A stretch of 64,000 bases of DNA from Sisyra terminalis (GCA_958496175.1 OY292274.1:59468630-59532629), one strand, 5' to 3'; positions 23,601-38,600 are shown, numbered from the stretch's first letter. Made by a program: numbers and translations. The notes: a model not told the origin generated them from the sequence alone.

Positions 23601-26600
23601 CTTAAACATTGACGGCACACTTATATGTAAATAAAACACAATTGGGAGATGATTTTTGTATATTATCTTCACATATGGTGTTGGTGATAAGTCACACGTA
23701 ACAAGTCCAGTACCTACCGAAAAAAAATTCAGTTTTATTCAAATGTCTCAAACGGTATTACCAAATGTCTTTTTACACAACAGGTAATTGACGCTGTTCC
23801 TGAAGAAACGTTATGGAAGAGGAGGCGCGTGTATGTGCCAACTGGTGGCTTTCTTGTACAATTTTACCCTGGCAGACGTTTTTCTTTTTGTATATCACAC
23901 TAATGATAGGCTCATCAACGATAGGCCAATGTTGAATTTGTAGTTTTCAAATTTAAACATATGCAATTTCAGTAACAAATTAGTCATACTACCGTGAATT
24001 TATTAAAAATTAACGTATTATAGAATCCGTTAACAACGACTTCATTGAAAGGACACAATCATTTGGTAATCTATCTTCTATTTATTATTATAAAGAGGAA
24101 AGATTTGATTGTTTGTTTGCTTTGAATAGTCTCCGAAATTACTTGACCGATTTGAAAACTTCTTTCACTGTTGAGAAGCTACACTATTTCCGGTGAACAT
24201 GGGCTATATTAAATTTTCAAAAAAGTTAAGGATCCATACTAAAACTCCAATAATGTAACCCAAGGTCTGAAAAAAATTACCAAAAAACATTATTTTATCG
24301 CGTGCGCTGCGAAAACTATTGGTTATAGACAAAATAATGTACTACGATTTTGTAGAACATATCATTATCTACAAAAAATAAAGCGACAGCATATGTCTAA
24401 CTATTATAGTTATGTCACAATAAGTGTTTTTTCATTTTAAAAAATTTACATAAATGCCACCGTTTATAAAGCTCTTTTATTTATACTTTGGGATTAATCC
24501 TTATCAAAATAAATGACTTCATATTTAAGTTTGCTTCAATACCATTATATAACTTTTTGAGTTATTCAATTTGACCATTCCATTCGAAAGATATCACAAG
24601 TTTTAAAATGTAAGTTATTTGAAAAATGTCGCATGGTCACCGCTCTTTACTTATAATTAAGACCAACTTTATTGAACTTGGCGATATTTTTTATTAATGT
24701 ATAAATGCTGATTGATTTACAGATTATTTGGTCTACGGTAGGTATACCTACCGTAGCTATACACAATAGACATACTCTTTTTAGATATTTTAAATATTTT
24801 TTGAAAATTAATTGATTATTACATAGAACAATTTTATTTTTTGCAACAGTTTATTAAATGTGTTGTTTTAAAGTTGACGAAATAGTGTTTTAAGTATGAT
24901 TATGTTTTTCGTAAACGAAATAAGAAAAATAAAAATGTTCATATACCATAACAAATAGCAAAGCTAAAAAGAAAATATAATCTACACCTACGTTACGCAG
25001 ACGAAGTTGCGGGGATCAGCTAGTAGGACATAAAATAATGTGATAACAGGACATAACAGGACATCACATAATGTGACGCAAACGAAGTTGCAGGTATCGG
25101 TAATTAAATCCTGATACAAGTGCATCCATAATTAAAGAGAAACAACCACAATCATGAAAAGGTGTTCACTAATTCAACTATTATAATCTTAATCGACTTC
25201 AGTAGAAATGACTACTTATTTAACCCTCATCGTGGATATCCTCTCAAGACATATGTAAAACGCATTCATTTCCTAGTTGAATGTCCTTTGGGAAAGTTCA
25301 ATAACTTTTTCGAAAAAAAAAACACACACAATGATACCTAAAACAATAAAACTATTTAAACAGCGTTTTCAGTGGCACCTGGTCATCTTATGGTCCTCAC
25401 TAGAAAATCTATTTAATTCACCCTTAAACGTATAAAATGTACATAAATCCAAATGGTAGATTAAAATACGAAGAAAATTAATAGTAACTTATTCAAAACA
25501 GGGTTTAAATTTCGAAGGATATAAAATGTATCGGTCCTTGTTGCATTTTGTCTCGCACTTATTGTACACGACATATGCTGCCTGATAAATGTTTAATTCC
25601 TTGTCTGCTGAATTTAATTTACACCTGTCCGATTCCGTAATTTTCGAAAAAAATAATATACTTTTACGTAGATGAGATCAAAATGTTTAGTCGGTTCCTC
25701 ATTTTATTTTTCGAAAGCCTTGAACTTGATATCGACCTCTTAATGGAAGAGATATAGAAAAATCTACAGACAACTTCCTATTTTTATTTTATTTACTTAA
25801 GTGATTAATATACATATTCATAGACTTTTAAAAAACGAATGAGTTCATTGAAACTTTAGTTAGATATATTCATATTTTTACGATTTCGAACTTGTTGTTA
25901 TTTAAATTTATCTTTTCCTATTTTAGCAAAAATTTCATATTTAAAGGGATTTCATGGCTGATGAAAACGCAGAAACATGTTTGTGTTCGATATTAGCATT
26001 TAAACTCATAATTACGTGACAAGCTTATGAATTCGCTCGGCCAACATTAATTATTTTTTTTACAATTAAATTATTTAGGTAGATATCAACGATATATCAT
26101 ATTATGTAACTAGTTTGTATAAACTTCGGTAGTTAAAATACCTTAAATATCAGCCAAATTTATAATATTAAATCTTTAACCAGAAGTAATTGGAACATCG
26201 AAACAAGTTAAAGTTAAGTATAATCATTTCCGCAAAAACTTATAAAACTTTAAACGATTCACATTTGTGGACCAATCGTATAATTATTATAAGGTGGATA
26301 ATTTAAACTCTTCAGGTTTTTCTCATTTTTAATTAGATGAAGGTTTACTCGAGTAAAAAAAAATGTCATAAAGATTTGTAAGAGTATAAGCTGCCAAACA
26401 TAAACCTGATCCAAATATTCGTGACCGAATAAATCATAACAGAATAATGGCAAAATAGAACTACGTCAGAACAGAACATTACTAGTGTCCGACCGAAACT
26501 AGTTTTTACGGCCGAAACCGAATTTCGGCATCAGCCTCAGTTTCGACCGAAATCGAAACCGAAATTCCATATAAGGTCATGTTGTAGGAAAAAAAGTTAA

Positions 26601-29600
26601 TCATAATTAGCTACCCTTTACTTTTAAATCCTATAGTTAGGAATTATTCTTTAGTCTCGAATATTTGAGCTAATCATTATTATAATATATTATTATCGAG
26701 TATTAGGGGTTGACTTGAAAGAAATGCATCTAATATTATAAGTGAAAAATAATAATTTCTTAATTTATTATTATTATTATATAATTTCGGGTTGATTACA
26801 GTCGAAACCGCAACTTCGGACGTATACTACTGGTAGTATAAATACTTGAATATTGAAGCCTTTAAGTGACCGAGTGGTTAAAATGACCTCTTCGAAACTT
26901 TTAGGAGTTGGGTTCAAATCTCGTAACGAGCAAATTTGCAATATTTCTCGATTTACGGATTTTTAGTAACCCTAGAGTCGTTAAGGACCAGCAGTTGTAT
27001 GGTGATGCAAAATAACTATTAAAAAGCTTACTGTCTTTTTTATCAGGTAAATGAGAATACGTTTTTTCGCTAGGTTTTATTCTGTTTTGTCAAACAATGA
27101 ATCATTTTATCACCAATTCTTTTTAGATTGGAAAAATTTAAGTTTTTTGCAGTTCAAGATCCGAAATTGTTTGGGACAATTGAATCGTTTATTGCTATAA
27201 CCGGATTTACAAATCTACAGACGAACCAATATTAAATCCAGCCCTGGACTACAGCTATTTTAGTTAAAAATTCCAAAAATACTGGTATTTTTTTCCCTAT
27301 TTTTTTTCTAGTTTAATCATAAGATTAATAGATTCAATTTTTTCTAGCAACTGCTCAATGATTTATAAAAAGGGAGATTAAAAATAAGATTTATTTTCGA
27401 ACAGTTCTCACCCAAATCTGTGTGAAATATAAAACTTTTTTTAAGATTATTATTTTTATACAATGTATTCAAGGTAAGCCATACAAAAGCCTAAAGAGAT
27501 AATCATTGAATGTGCATAAATTTGCAAAAGGGCTTCGAATCAAATATTTCCCTAATCAATACATGTACCCTATTGGAATTTCATCATTGTGATCTTTTCA
27601 CAATAAAAACACATATTTAATAAGTTTTTTATCTTGGGATTTGGACTATATCAATGAAAATGTCAAAATATAAAAATTGTGACGTTTCGCATACTTTATT
27701 TCTGCTTCTTCAGGCAAAATTTAAAGTTAACATATAAAGCAAGACAGCTTGTTATTCAGCTGTACTCTTCCTTGTAAATGTATTGATGTTTAAAACCTTT
27801 CTTGAATTTTTTTCAAATATATAAAATGCCGAATAAAATTATAACCACTAAACAATTACAGTTTTTTCAATTTTTTTTTAATTTTATTTTATATATTTGA
27901 AAAAAAATCAAGAAAGTTTATAAAACAGCAATACATTTACAAGGAAGAGTACAGCTGAATAACATGTTGTCTTGCTTTATATGTTAATTTTAAATTTTGC
28001 CTGAAGAAGCAAAATTAAAGTCTGCGAAACGTCCCAATTTTTATAATTTGTCATTTTCATTTATAAATTCCAAATCCCAAGATAAAAAACTTATTAATTA
28101 TTAAATCAATGAACGAGATTCAAAATGATAAAAACAAATATATTACATGGAAAAAGACAAATATATTATTACTATTTTCCATAATTCAAAATTTAAGTAT
28201 CTCCATTCATTTTTCTTTTAAGTTTTCTTATCATAAGTATATTGCTAAAAAGGAAAATAAAAAAGTATTAAAAAAGAATTTTGATTTTAATTTCATTTAA
28301 AAATACCATTTTCTTGATTGAATCTTGACAAATATAACATTTTATAGAAAAAAATTGATAAGAAAAAAAACTTAAAAATTAGCTAAGAATATTGCCAGCT
28401 GATGTTTAGTACGCAAATATTGACTTATACGTCATAAGACCGGAAACTATTGATACCTTTTTAAATAGAATCTTCAAAGGAGCTTATCCGTGATAACGTC
28501 AAAGAAAAAAAAATACTTAAGAATAAAATTTTAGTTTCTTTGAGTAGAAAATACCTTTTACTTAAAAAATGACCCATAACTTTAAATAGAAATTAGCTTT
28601 GGCGAATATTTGGGGAATTCGAAAGTAACAAAATAACACCGTTGGGGTCACCGAATTTAGACTAAAATTCCGTGAGAATCGGCCAAATTTTGAATATTGA
28701 TCAGAAAATGTGCGCTTTTTCGAGAAATCATGATAAAACCCGCAAAGGTGCGTATAGGTAAAATGTCTTTGTGTCAAAATCTCCCGGTAAGAACAGCTGC
28801 TATTATTAAATAAGATTTTTTTGTATGTGGCAATTTTTGTTGTGTAGCTACCCTCAAGAAGAACATAGGAACAGGGAAAGTCGTGAGATCATAAAAGCGT
28901 CTGACGAGATTTTCAGACAACGCGTGCGAGACGTATTTAAAGGGTGGCTGTTTTATACAATTTTCAATACCGTCTAGAAATTCACCCTGCATTAACCCCG
29001 GGGTGAACTTATTGTTACCTACGAAATCTCAGACTCGCCAATCCTGTTACGCAAGACGGTAATCACAATCAATTGTTAGGGTGATTTAATTTTTAATATA
29101 TATGAAGAAAATGTATACGACGGTATCACGAAGGGTCTGTCTATCCACCACATACATTTAACGATATTTTATTGTTATTAACCGATTTTCCTCGCCTAAA
29201 TGTAGATCAGACGACTCTGTCAGCTTTAAATTTTTTTTCAGACATACAACATAGGCATTCTAGCTGAAATAGTTAAGGGTAGAAATAGCTTGTGTTGGAA
29301 ATTATTATGTTAATGTCTATAACGAGATTTATGTGTATAAACCTATGAAAACAAATAACGGTTATCTAGTATTTGTATAAAATTCCTGATTTTTATAAGT
29401 TTTAAATTTCTTGTGAAATAATTTATAAATTAATAACAGAAAAAATTGTCCTCTTTATAATAAGCTGGCATGCACCCAAAACTGTAAATTCTTTCGACAG
29501 CCTGTTTCCTATATGACCAAAACAAGCCATATGTCGTTTTCAACAATCCTCAACTTTACAGATAACACCACCAATTACGAAACAAGGTGCATGTAAGTAT

Positions 29601-32600
29601 AATGTTATGCTTAATGTTCTATTTTAACTTTATAAAATAATCAACTTTTTCCAATCATTCTATAAATAAACACAACCCCTCAAATGAATATGTAAACGTT
29701 AAATTAGTTTTATGATAAAAAAATATTCAGTAGAAATGGATGGAAGAAGCTATTCGTCGAGTTAATAGAAAAATCCAAAAATATTGCAAGCATAAGAAAT
29801 CAGGGAAACTGAAAAGTTCAATGAGGAAAATAAGCCTGGATTTAGGGGGAATAATTGAAATTCCAAAGGAATCAGGACTATTAGGTACTATTATTTGTTC
29901 TACAGAGGTGTGAAAATTATTAGACTCAAAAGATTTTTACTTTCTTCCAGCAATGTATCGCCCAGACTGTAAAACATCCAACATCAATTAAGGTTTGGAA
30001 CTACATGTCAGCAAAGGGTATCGGTAGGATATACATTCTGGAAGGTACTTTGAGGCAAGACCAATATATACAAGTCTTGGAAACGAGGTTATTGCCTCAA
30101 ACTAAAGAGTGGTTTCCGGAAGAAAATTTTATCTTAATGTAGGATGAAGCTCCTTGCCATAAAGCCAAAAAAGTTATGGATTTCCACAAAAATTCTCACA
30201 TTAATGTGCCTTCTTGGCCAGGAAATAGTCCTGATGCTAATCCCATAGAAAATTTTTGGGTCATTGTGAAGAAAAAACTAAAAAAAATAAACTATTACAA
30301 CACGGGTGGATCTGATTACCGAACTCATTAAGATTTGGTATCGTAATAAAATATAAATTAAAAAAATAGTATAGAGCATGCCAGGATGCGAAAAATAAAT
30401 TATAAACAATAAAGGGTAACACACAAAATATTAGATGAGTGAAATAATTGTAATTTTTAAATTTATGATGTTTAAATATTAAAATGTATTTTATTTTTCT
30501 CTTGAGTAGTCGAGTTTAATAATTTTCACACCTCTGTAGTATATGATATTATGATTTTTTTTAGAAATATGGACCAAAAGTAGGACAATCGAAGGCAAAG
30601 ATCATGGGATTTCATTAAAACGATTTTTGAATCATCCAAGACTAATGATATTAAAAAATATTTCTACTTATCTTAAATGGAATAAGTTATTAACAATTAA
30701 CCCTTTTGAATTAAGAATGTATTAATTCTTAAATGGGAATATAAGAAAGTTAAATGTATGAGTTTTTCGTCGGTTTATTAGAAAATTTGAATTGGAGTGT
30801 ATTCGAAGTATAATTACTTCGCCATATAATTATTCTTTATTGTCCCAAAAAATATAAGAAACTGGCCTAAAATAGCTCATTATTGTCCTATATTGCCTTA
30901 AGGATATTTTGCTTTTAGTTTACTTTCAATAAAACTTTCTTACCGACCCCTGTAGACATATAAATTAATGAAGGTACGAAACCTTTACTTATAACAGGAT
31001 AATAGAGCCTTGAAAACTATGTAGTAAGAAATACCCTTTAGAAACGAACCCTTTTTCTATCATTATCCTAAGGATATTTCTACTAACGGTTAATATTGAA
31101 AAAAAAAGAGATTTATAAAATAATAGCAAATTTCCGAACAGTATTTATTTTCGAACTGTGACAATGGTATATGAAGTAATATTTTAACCCTAATAATAAA
31201 AGTAATGTGTATATTTAAACTAGGTGTATTATTATACGTTGTGAAAGGAAAAGTTAAATGAAATATTGGCAACAAAAATATCCAGTAGTTTTTCTATGGT
31301 AAACAAAGAATGGTTCCAGGTGATTTGATGAAGGCCCACGCGACATAATAATGACGTTAACAAATCATAGTTATGTCCGCTGCTATTGATAACAGACCTA
31401 TTGTTGGTCTTACGTCTTAAAGATTTGTGTTTTCGGGTCTCTGTCCCAGGTGGTGGCACGAGCCAAAGAAAGAAAAACGGTCTGAAGAGACCAATAATGC
31501 ATCGTTGGTATAGGTAGAGCAGTTAAGATGCCAGGTGCGTCTGGATGCAAGGAATAGTGAATAAATGTTTATCCTTCGATTCCCGTTGGGGGATCCCCAA
31601 ATCTGCAGACATTTCGCTATTGTCTGCGGGAACTCAGCCAAACTGAGACGGCCTGTTTCTTACGTCTTCTTGTAGCCCTCCCAACCATTATACTCTGGCT
31701 GTGACAAAACACACACTTTCGATTACAACGAAGGTATTATGAAAAAAAAAATTAATCGAACTTTCAATATAAAAGAAGAAAATGGGCAAGCTGCAAAGTC
31801 ACCCCTAGTACAAATCACAAGGGTACTTTTTCTTAATTATTTCACGACAACTTTCCTTAGCACAAACGACTTGATAATTATTTGTACGAAGTCATTCGTC
31901 TAATGCACTTTTATAATTGTTCACCGCATTATTTTAGTTCCCATTGACGAATTAGAGCAAAAGGCTTTTGGATAAAAATGGCCGAATTAAGGAAGCGTCA
32001 GTTTTATAAGAAATAGCCATTGAATTTTATTAATATTGAAATCTACCCTTATGTGATTGAAAACCGATAAGAGTCCTTGAACCTATAACTGTGTAACGTA
32101 TACCTACCCTTCTAGAATGCACCCTTAGCGCCTGAAGGTCTGGGGTTGAACCTCGCCCAACTTACCTAACGAATTAGAATTATTGTATAAGATAACAGGG
32201 AGATTTATGAAAAGACAGAATGCCCTATTGAAAAGTAGATCAAGTTTATATGGCGAGACAGTTGTGTAATCGACAGGGTGACCAAATGCTACAACATTAC
32301 GATGGGTGGCAATTTCTTATTTATTTACATTTTTTTCCCCGACATCGTTATCGTCTTGTTGCATATGTATACAAGAAGTGTTGTAGTCATAACTCAACTG
32401 CATCGTAATAGAAATTGTTCCCCAAAATTTTAACAGAAAAATGTACTACAATGACTTTAATAATTAAAATTGGTTCAAATGCCATTTCTCTCCCTATACC
32501 CTCGCTATTTTTAATCTGAATACACAAATTGTTATTCTTGTGTTACATTCCCATGAAAGACGTTAGAAAAGTCATAATGAAAGCAAGAAATACAACTAAT

Positions 32601-35600
32601 ATTTATATTGGATAAATGTATTGCTTTTTAAAAACATTTTTCGCGGTTTTTTAAACAAGATTTACTAATGATACATTCAAAACATGATATATATACAAAC
32701 TGGCATCAAAACATACAAGTTTAGCAATGGTGAATTGAAGATTAGAATTCCTACAATATCTTTTGAATTTATATTCGATAGAATTTTTAAAAATTATTTT
32801 TTGTTTAAATTAAAAAAAATATTTAGCTCATGTACCATTAAGATTTAAAAGCTTTTTCTGTTTTGTTTTGGCAGAATACAATTTCTCACTTCTTCCCCGA
32901 ATTATTTTTAACAGCATTTCCGAAATCGTTCATATTTTCAATTTGGGAGTTTTAACCTTAATAAACAATACTTTAGGTCTTCGAGACCAAAATTTGCCCT
33001 TCATTGCAAAATTGGCAGAACTAGATGAAAACTTTTAGTTACAAAAGTTCTCTTACGTATCCTACCATCAATATTAGATTGATGTAAATAATTTTTTGAT
33101 CTTCTTTTAGTTCTATAATATATAGCAAATTTTTAAAATCATCGTTTTCATTTTCTAGAAGAGCAACTTCTAAAAATTCTTTTTTCCACGAAACCTACAC
33201 CGATTTTACTGTAACTATTGAATTATCTACTTAATAGACAACCAAAGATAGTTAATTTTTAATTCTGGTTAATTTGTTAACTATACTTGAGTTTCACAAG
33301 CCCCCCTTTAGAAACCGTTGCCCAAAAAGTCTAAATTAAACGAACATAAATTTCGCCAATCAAATCCTGTATTTTTGCACACGTAACAAAATCAAACATC
33401 AAAAATCCAAGCCTAAAGTGTCTACGTAATTAATAAAATGATTTATAAAGTCACCAGACGACCGGGAGTCCCTGAGCGTTGAAGCATAAATAAATAAAAG
33501 TGCAGTAATATTTGGTCAGTCTAAACAAGATGAAACATGCGGTCAAGACGTTATTATAAAATTAGTATAGGGAGAAAAGATATTCAACAAGACGGGTTAT
33601 ATACCCCGAAATCCGGCTCAACTAGACTCTTTTTTTTTAAAATAAAAAAAGCTTACACTTATAATTTTAGCAAAGGATCAAAGGGATTTTGATAAATGCC
33701 CAGCAACGGGCAGAACACTGAATTTTTATAAAATATTACCTACTGCACTTATTTATGATCTCCCTTCGTTGGCCATAAATTTATTTTCTAATGCATTTTT
33801 AACCCTAAATACCTGTCGAGAAAGCGGTTTATTAAATCAAATAAAATATGTAAATAAGAAACCAATTTTGGCGCGAAGTAGTGTTAATCCTGTTTAAGAT
33901 TTGATTAAATTAAGGCTTGAAGGCTTAAATTAAATCTTTCAGTCTATTACAGGATTTGAGCCAGGAGTTTTTGGGTGCCAAAACAAAGCTGCCAATGCAT
34001 CATTAGTTTATAAATTTATTAAAAGTTTATTTTTTAAAAGTAAAAAGTAGACAGCTTTACAAAAATTTTACAAGTTTTGTCATCTTCCTTCGGTTTAGCA
34101 GCACCAATATCTAGAGACTGGTAACCAGAAGTTCAAAATGAAAGATGATCAATCCCGAGTGCTTATAATATGTTTTAAATTAGTAAAAATTCTTCAGTTA
34201 AATAATACTGAAAATTTTTCGGATTTTTAACAATGTCTTCAGGTAAAACTTGATGATTAATTATGTAATTATGGCTATACTTATAGGACCTAAATACTTG
34301 TCGAAAAAGTGGTTTATTAAATAAAATAAAATATGTAAATAAGAAACCAATTTTGGCGCGAAGTAGTGTTAATCCTGTTTAAGATTTGATTAAATTAAGG
34401 CTTGAAGGCTTAAATTAAATCTTACAGATTATTACAGGATTTAAGCCAGTAGTTTTTGGGTGTCTATGCATCGTTAATTTACAAATTTAATAAAAGTTTA
34501 TTTTTTTGAAGTAAAATTTTGACTATACCAAAATACCAAAATCTTACAATTTTTGTCATCTTCCTTCGGTAGCAGTACCAAGATCTAGAGACTGGCGACC
34601 AGGAGTTCAAGATGCAAGAAGGTTATCAAGATGCTAATAACGTAAGATCTATCCCGAGGGCTTATAATCTGTTTTTAATTAGCAAAAATTACACAGGATT
34701 CCTCAGTTAAACATTACTGAAAATATTATTTATTTTTTTTAGTAGGAAAATGGACTTAAAGGATGTAAATCCATATACTAATTATTAATTTAGCGACGTT
34801 TCGGTCCTTTATTTGACTTTCATCAGGGACCGAATAAAGGACTTTATTAAGGACCGAAACGTCGCTAAATTAGTCATTAGTATATGGATTTACATCCTTT
34901 GAGTCCACTTTCCTACTAAAAAAAATAAATAATATGTAAATTATGGACACAACCAATTTATCGATTACTGCAAATTCTTCGGATCTTTAACAATTTCTTC
35001 AGGTAAAACTTGATGAATAATTATGTAATTATCGCTATATTTATAGGGTAGTTTGTTAAACCATAATCGAGTCTTTTTTTCAATTCTCTAGTTCATTTGA
35101 ATGTAATTTTATTGATATTTTTGCAAACTTGACTAATAATTAATGCACTATTTAAATTAGATTTTTGGCGACTTATCACATAGTAGTTCCATAGCGATCC
35201 AAAACTACTTGATAACCACTGATGAAGATTGCTGGCAATCGAAATACGTATCAGGGTAATACATCTTGGCATTACTAAATTTATTCAATGTACAGGCTCT
35301 TGACATAATCTGCATAATAACGATGATGTCTACATCTTTTCGAATCCAAATATTAATGAAATTATGAAGAAATTAAAAATGTCCACAATATTTTATTAAG
35401 TGTTCTGACTTTCCAAATATCTTTAACTACTTACTATCCTGATTTTTTTCATTCACACAAAAGTTGTGTGAAGTTTTTCAATTTGGCTCGGGAACATCTA
35501 CTGTTGATCAAGAACCACTAATAAAGTTACCTACTCTAGTACCACGGAAAATTGTTAGATCAATCAATTCCAGTATACGTATTTAGTTATTAAACTTGAC

Positions 35601-38600
35601 GATTTTTTTTTAAATAAGAGAATTAGCTGAAGAAAGTTGGTCTAATTTAAAATGGGATTAGCTTTTAAATTCATTAGCTTGAAGCATATTTTTAATAAAG
35701 CCATAATAGTAATTGGATGTTGTTTCAGTTCAATAAGCAAAGGCTCGCGTGCCTTCAGACTCCGACGATAACGCCATGGATATATAGAGGCGTGCTAAAC
35801 AATCAGGACTTAACACTAGTAGATTTTTATGTGGGTATTTGGATAATTGACTTTGACCCACACATATTTGATCTATTATTATTGTTATTAGCGTGAGGGT
35901 GTTTCGATATTTTGGGGCTGATTTTTATATATTGGAATGACTAGCGAACACCCTGCACTTGGCCATTAAAAACCCGGAACCAGATGTGCTCATTAAGGGT
36001 GTCAATTTTTAGACAATTTGTTAATGCTAAGTCATTGGAACAATCATTATGTCTTTAAGTCACTATAAACTCATACAGGTACTTCCCAATTCTTGAGGTG
36101 AACGTCTCAAATACAATCTGAAGTGTTCTGATGAAATTTTGCATTGATTAGTGCTATTTTTTGTATCAGAAACTTAAGGGTAGTCAATAGAACTAATTAC
36201 GTATTAATATTTGGGGGTAGGTGATCTAAAATTTTATAGCTTTGACACGCCGTCTGTATTTACCTAAGCGGTGCCCTATGACCGAGCATGACATCAAAAA
36301 ACACCGTGCGTTATTTGCTTCCGCCTTCTGCTAATTTACCCCTAATATCTGATCCATAAACTTCCGACATGAGCCATAAACCATTCAATATTTCACGCAC
36401 TTTCGATTAGACCTACAATTACACAAAAATTGACCAAAAGCATTCCGTAGTATTATGACGGTAATGACTCATTTCTGGTAAATGTATTTTTTTTTTGTCA
36501 GTATTAACAATTACGCAACAAGGTGAAACATCACTTTTACTTCGACGTGAAAATATTTAGTAGAGGAAAATTTATTCAGTCCAGTTAATTGTCAAAAAAT
36601 GAAATTATTTACTTAGTGTAACCATTTTCTAATACAACTAAACTATTTTCTCGCACTTGTAATGATATGTAAATAATCTTGTACGCGTAACAGCATTACA
36701 TGATTAATTATAATAATAAGTGCAATTATAAATACGAAAAAAAAGGAAAAGTTTGTCCTTATGTGGCGGCCAACACCTGTCGGTTCTTTGTTTTTATTAA
36801 ATATATTCAACACCGGATGCATTTTTTCAACAAAATCAACAATTATTTTTACGGCCATATTTTGTACTAACTTTACATATATTCACCTATCAATACTAAT
36901 TAAGGAAAATTTTCTGGAGTAATCCACAAAAATGCAGAAAATTACACTAAAATAATTAGGGAAACATTTTCGAAAAAGATACAATTCTACCAGTGCTTGA
37001 GAACAAAAATTCTATAACTAAATTCGGAGGTCCAATATCGATCTTTGGTCTCTAATTTATCATAAAGAAACTACTGAATAGTTAAGTCGGTAAAATATTT
37101 GCAGCCTTTTGCAAAAAATTAGTAAAACAACATTTCTTTATTATGGTATGTTATAATCGCTAATACAAACAATGCAACATTAAAAAAACATAACAACCCA
37201 ATTTGCTTCTTTTTTAAACTTCCCCTGCCTTTCTTTTTTATCATTCTGAATTTATAACTCAAATTACGACTATTCTTCCGAAATTAATACTTCAAAGTTT
37301 ATAAAATTATGATGACCGGATAAACGAACTATCTAAACAAGAAGAATAGCGGTTATCTTCTAAATTGTACCTACTAAAAGTCCTGACAGTATTAGATAGT
37401 ATCGAGCAAAATTTAGCTAAAACTGTTTTTAATTATTATTGGTCGTTAATATATAAGAAAGTTTAATTTGATTGTCATATTTAAATATTGATGATACAAG
37501 TTAAAATAACGTAGTTTGTCGTTGAATTATACAAAATTGTAAAAGTTTTTTATAAACGAAATATTGTTATTTAATATAACAAAATATTAAACATTGATTT
37601 TTAAAATTGTTATACATAGGTTGCCTGATGAAGTCAGAATAACACCAACGAAAAGTTGCAATTGAAATAAATGAAGTAAAACACTGCTAATTTTATTTGA
37701 TCTACCACATTCTGATATATCCTTCACATTATAAACGAAATATTTTTATTGAAAAATTAGTAATACTTTGATACTCTGGAATACTATGCAATACTATGAT
37801 AGCAGAATTGAAAATTGAATATTTTGGTCACGACGTCTGATGGCCAAAAAATACTTTTTGTATGTCATTAATATATACAACAATATCTAATAATTAACTA
37901 TAATTAAATAAAAAATTGGATTTGGAAATTATTAAATCAATTCTTTGTATTAAAAAAATAGTTTACTGAGCTTTGAATGGTTATGGTAGTAAATCACTTG
38001 AAAATGTAGAAATATATACTAAAAGTAATTATATTCTGCAGTAGTGTCCGTAACTTTTGAAGAATACCCCAATCAGAGGTCAAGGAGGTATTTCTTCCCA
38101 GCAAATATAGCTTTAAAGAACTAAAGAAAAATCAATGCTATTGATTAAACTAATAATTTTTGAGATCACAGGATTAAGCTTTTTAAATAGCTCTTATAAC
38201 TGGCTAAGTTGATTAACGTTTGTTGAAAATTATAAAATTGACATCAGTCCCAAATTTTGATATTAAAGGCCGTGCATTATTTTTTTTTCAATTTTATTCC
38301 ATAAAAACTAATTTTATTTTAATTGAAACAACAAAAATGTGCGATAAATATTTCCCCCAAATAAATATGAACATCTTACGACAAATACAATAAATTGCTT
38401 GAATTAATTTGTACTGAGCATTGTCGAAAAGCATAGGTACACTGTTAAGCATTTCAAAACTGGAATTTAACCATTTTATTCATCCGAATTACAAATTTCA
38501 AATAATAAATTTAACATGGACCATTACTTTGTCATGCAACTGGAAATAGTTGCGCCTAATTTACAAAACTTGTCGTCAGCTGATACGCTATCCTGTAAAA

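Noticed and set aside
26869..26935. Functional tRNA gene
   Set aside because: A- and B-box-like words are present but the acceptor and anticodon stems do not pair; kept only as a SINE head.
28562..28992. Two adjacent minus-strand ORFs of about 70 aa
   Set aside because: Possibly a fragment of an unknown repeat, but no motif could be named and neither start nor end is supported.
36643..36858. 71-aa minus-strand ORF with a hydrophobic stretch inside Cyclin D intron 3
   Set aside because: It has an ATG and a possible membrane segment, but no recognised family, no splice or poly(A) support, and AT-rich DNA gives such ORFs by chance.
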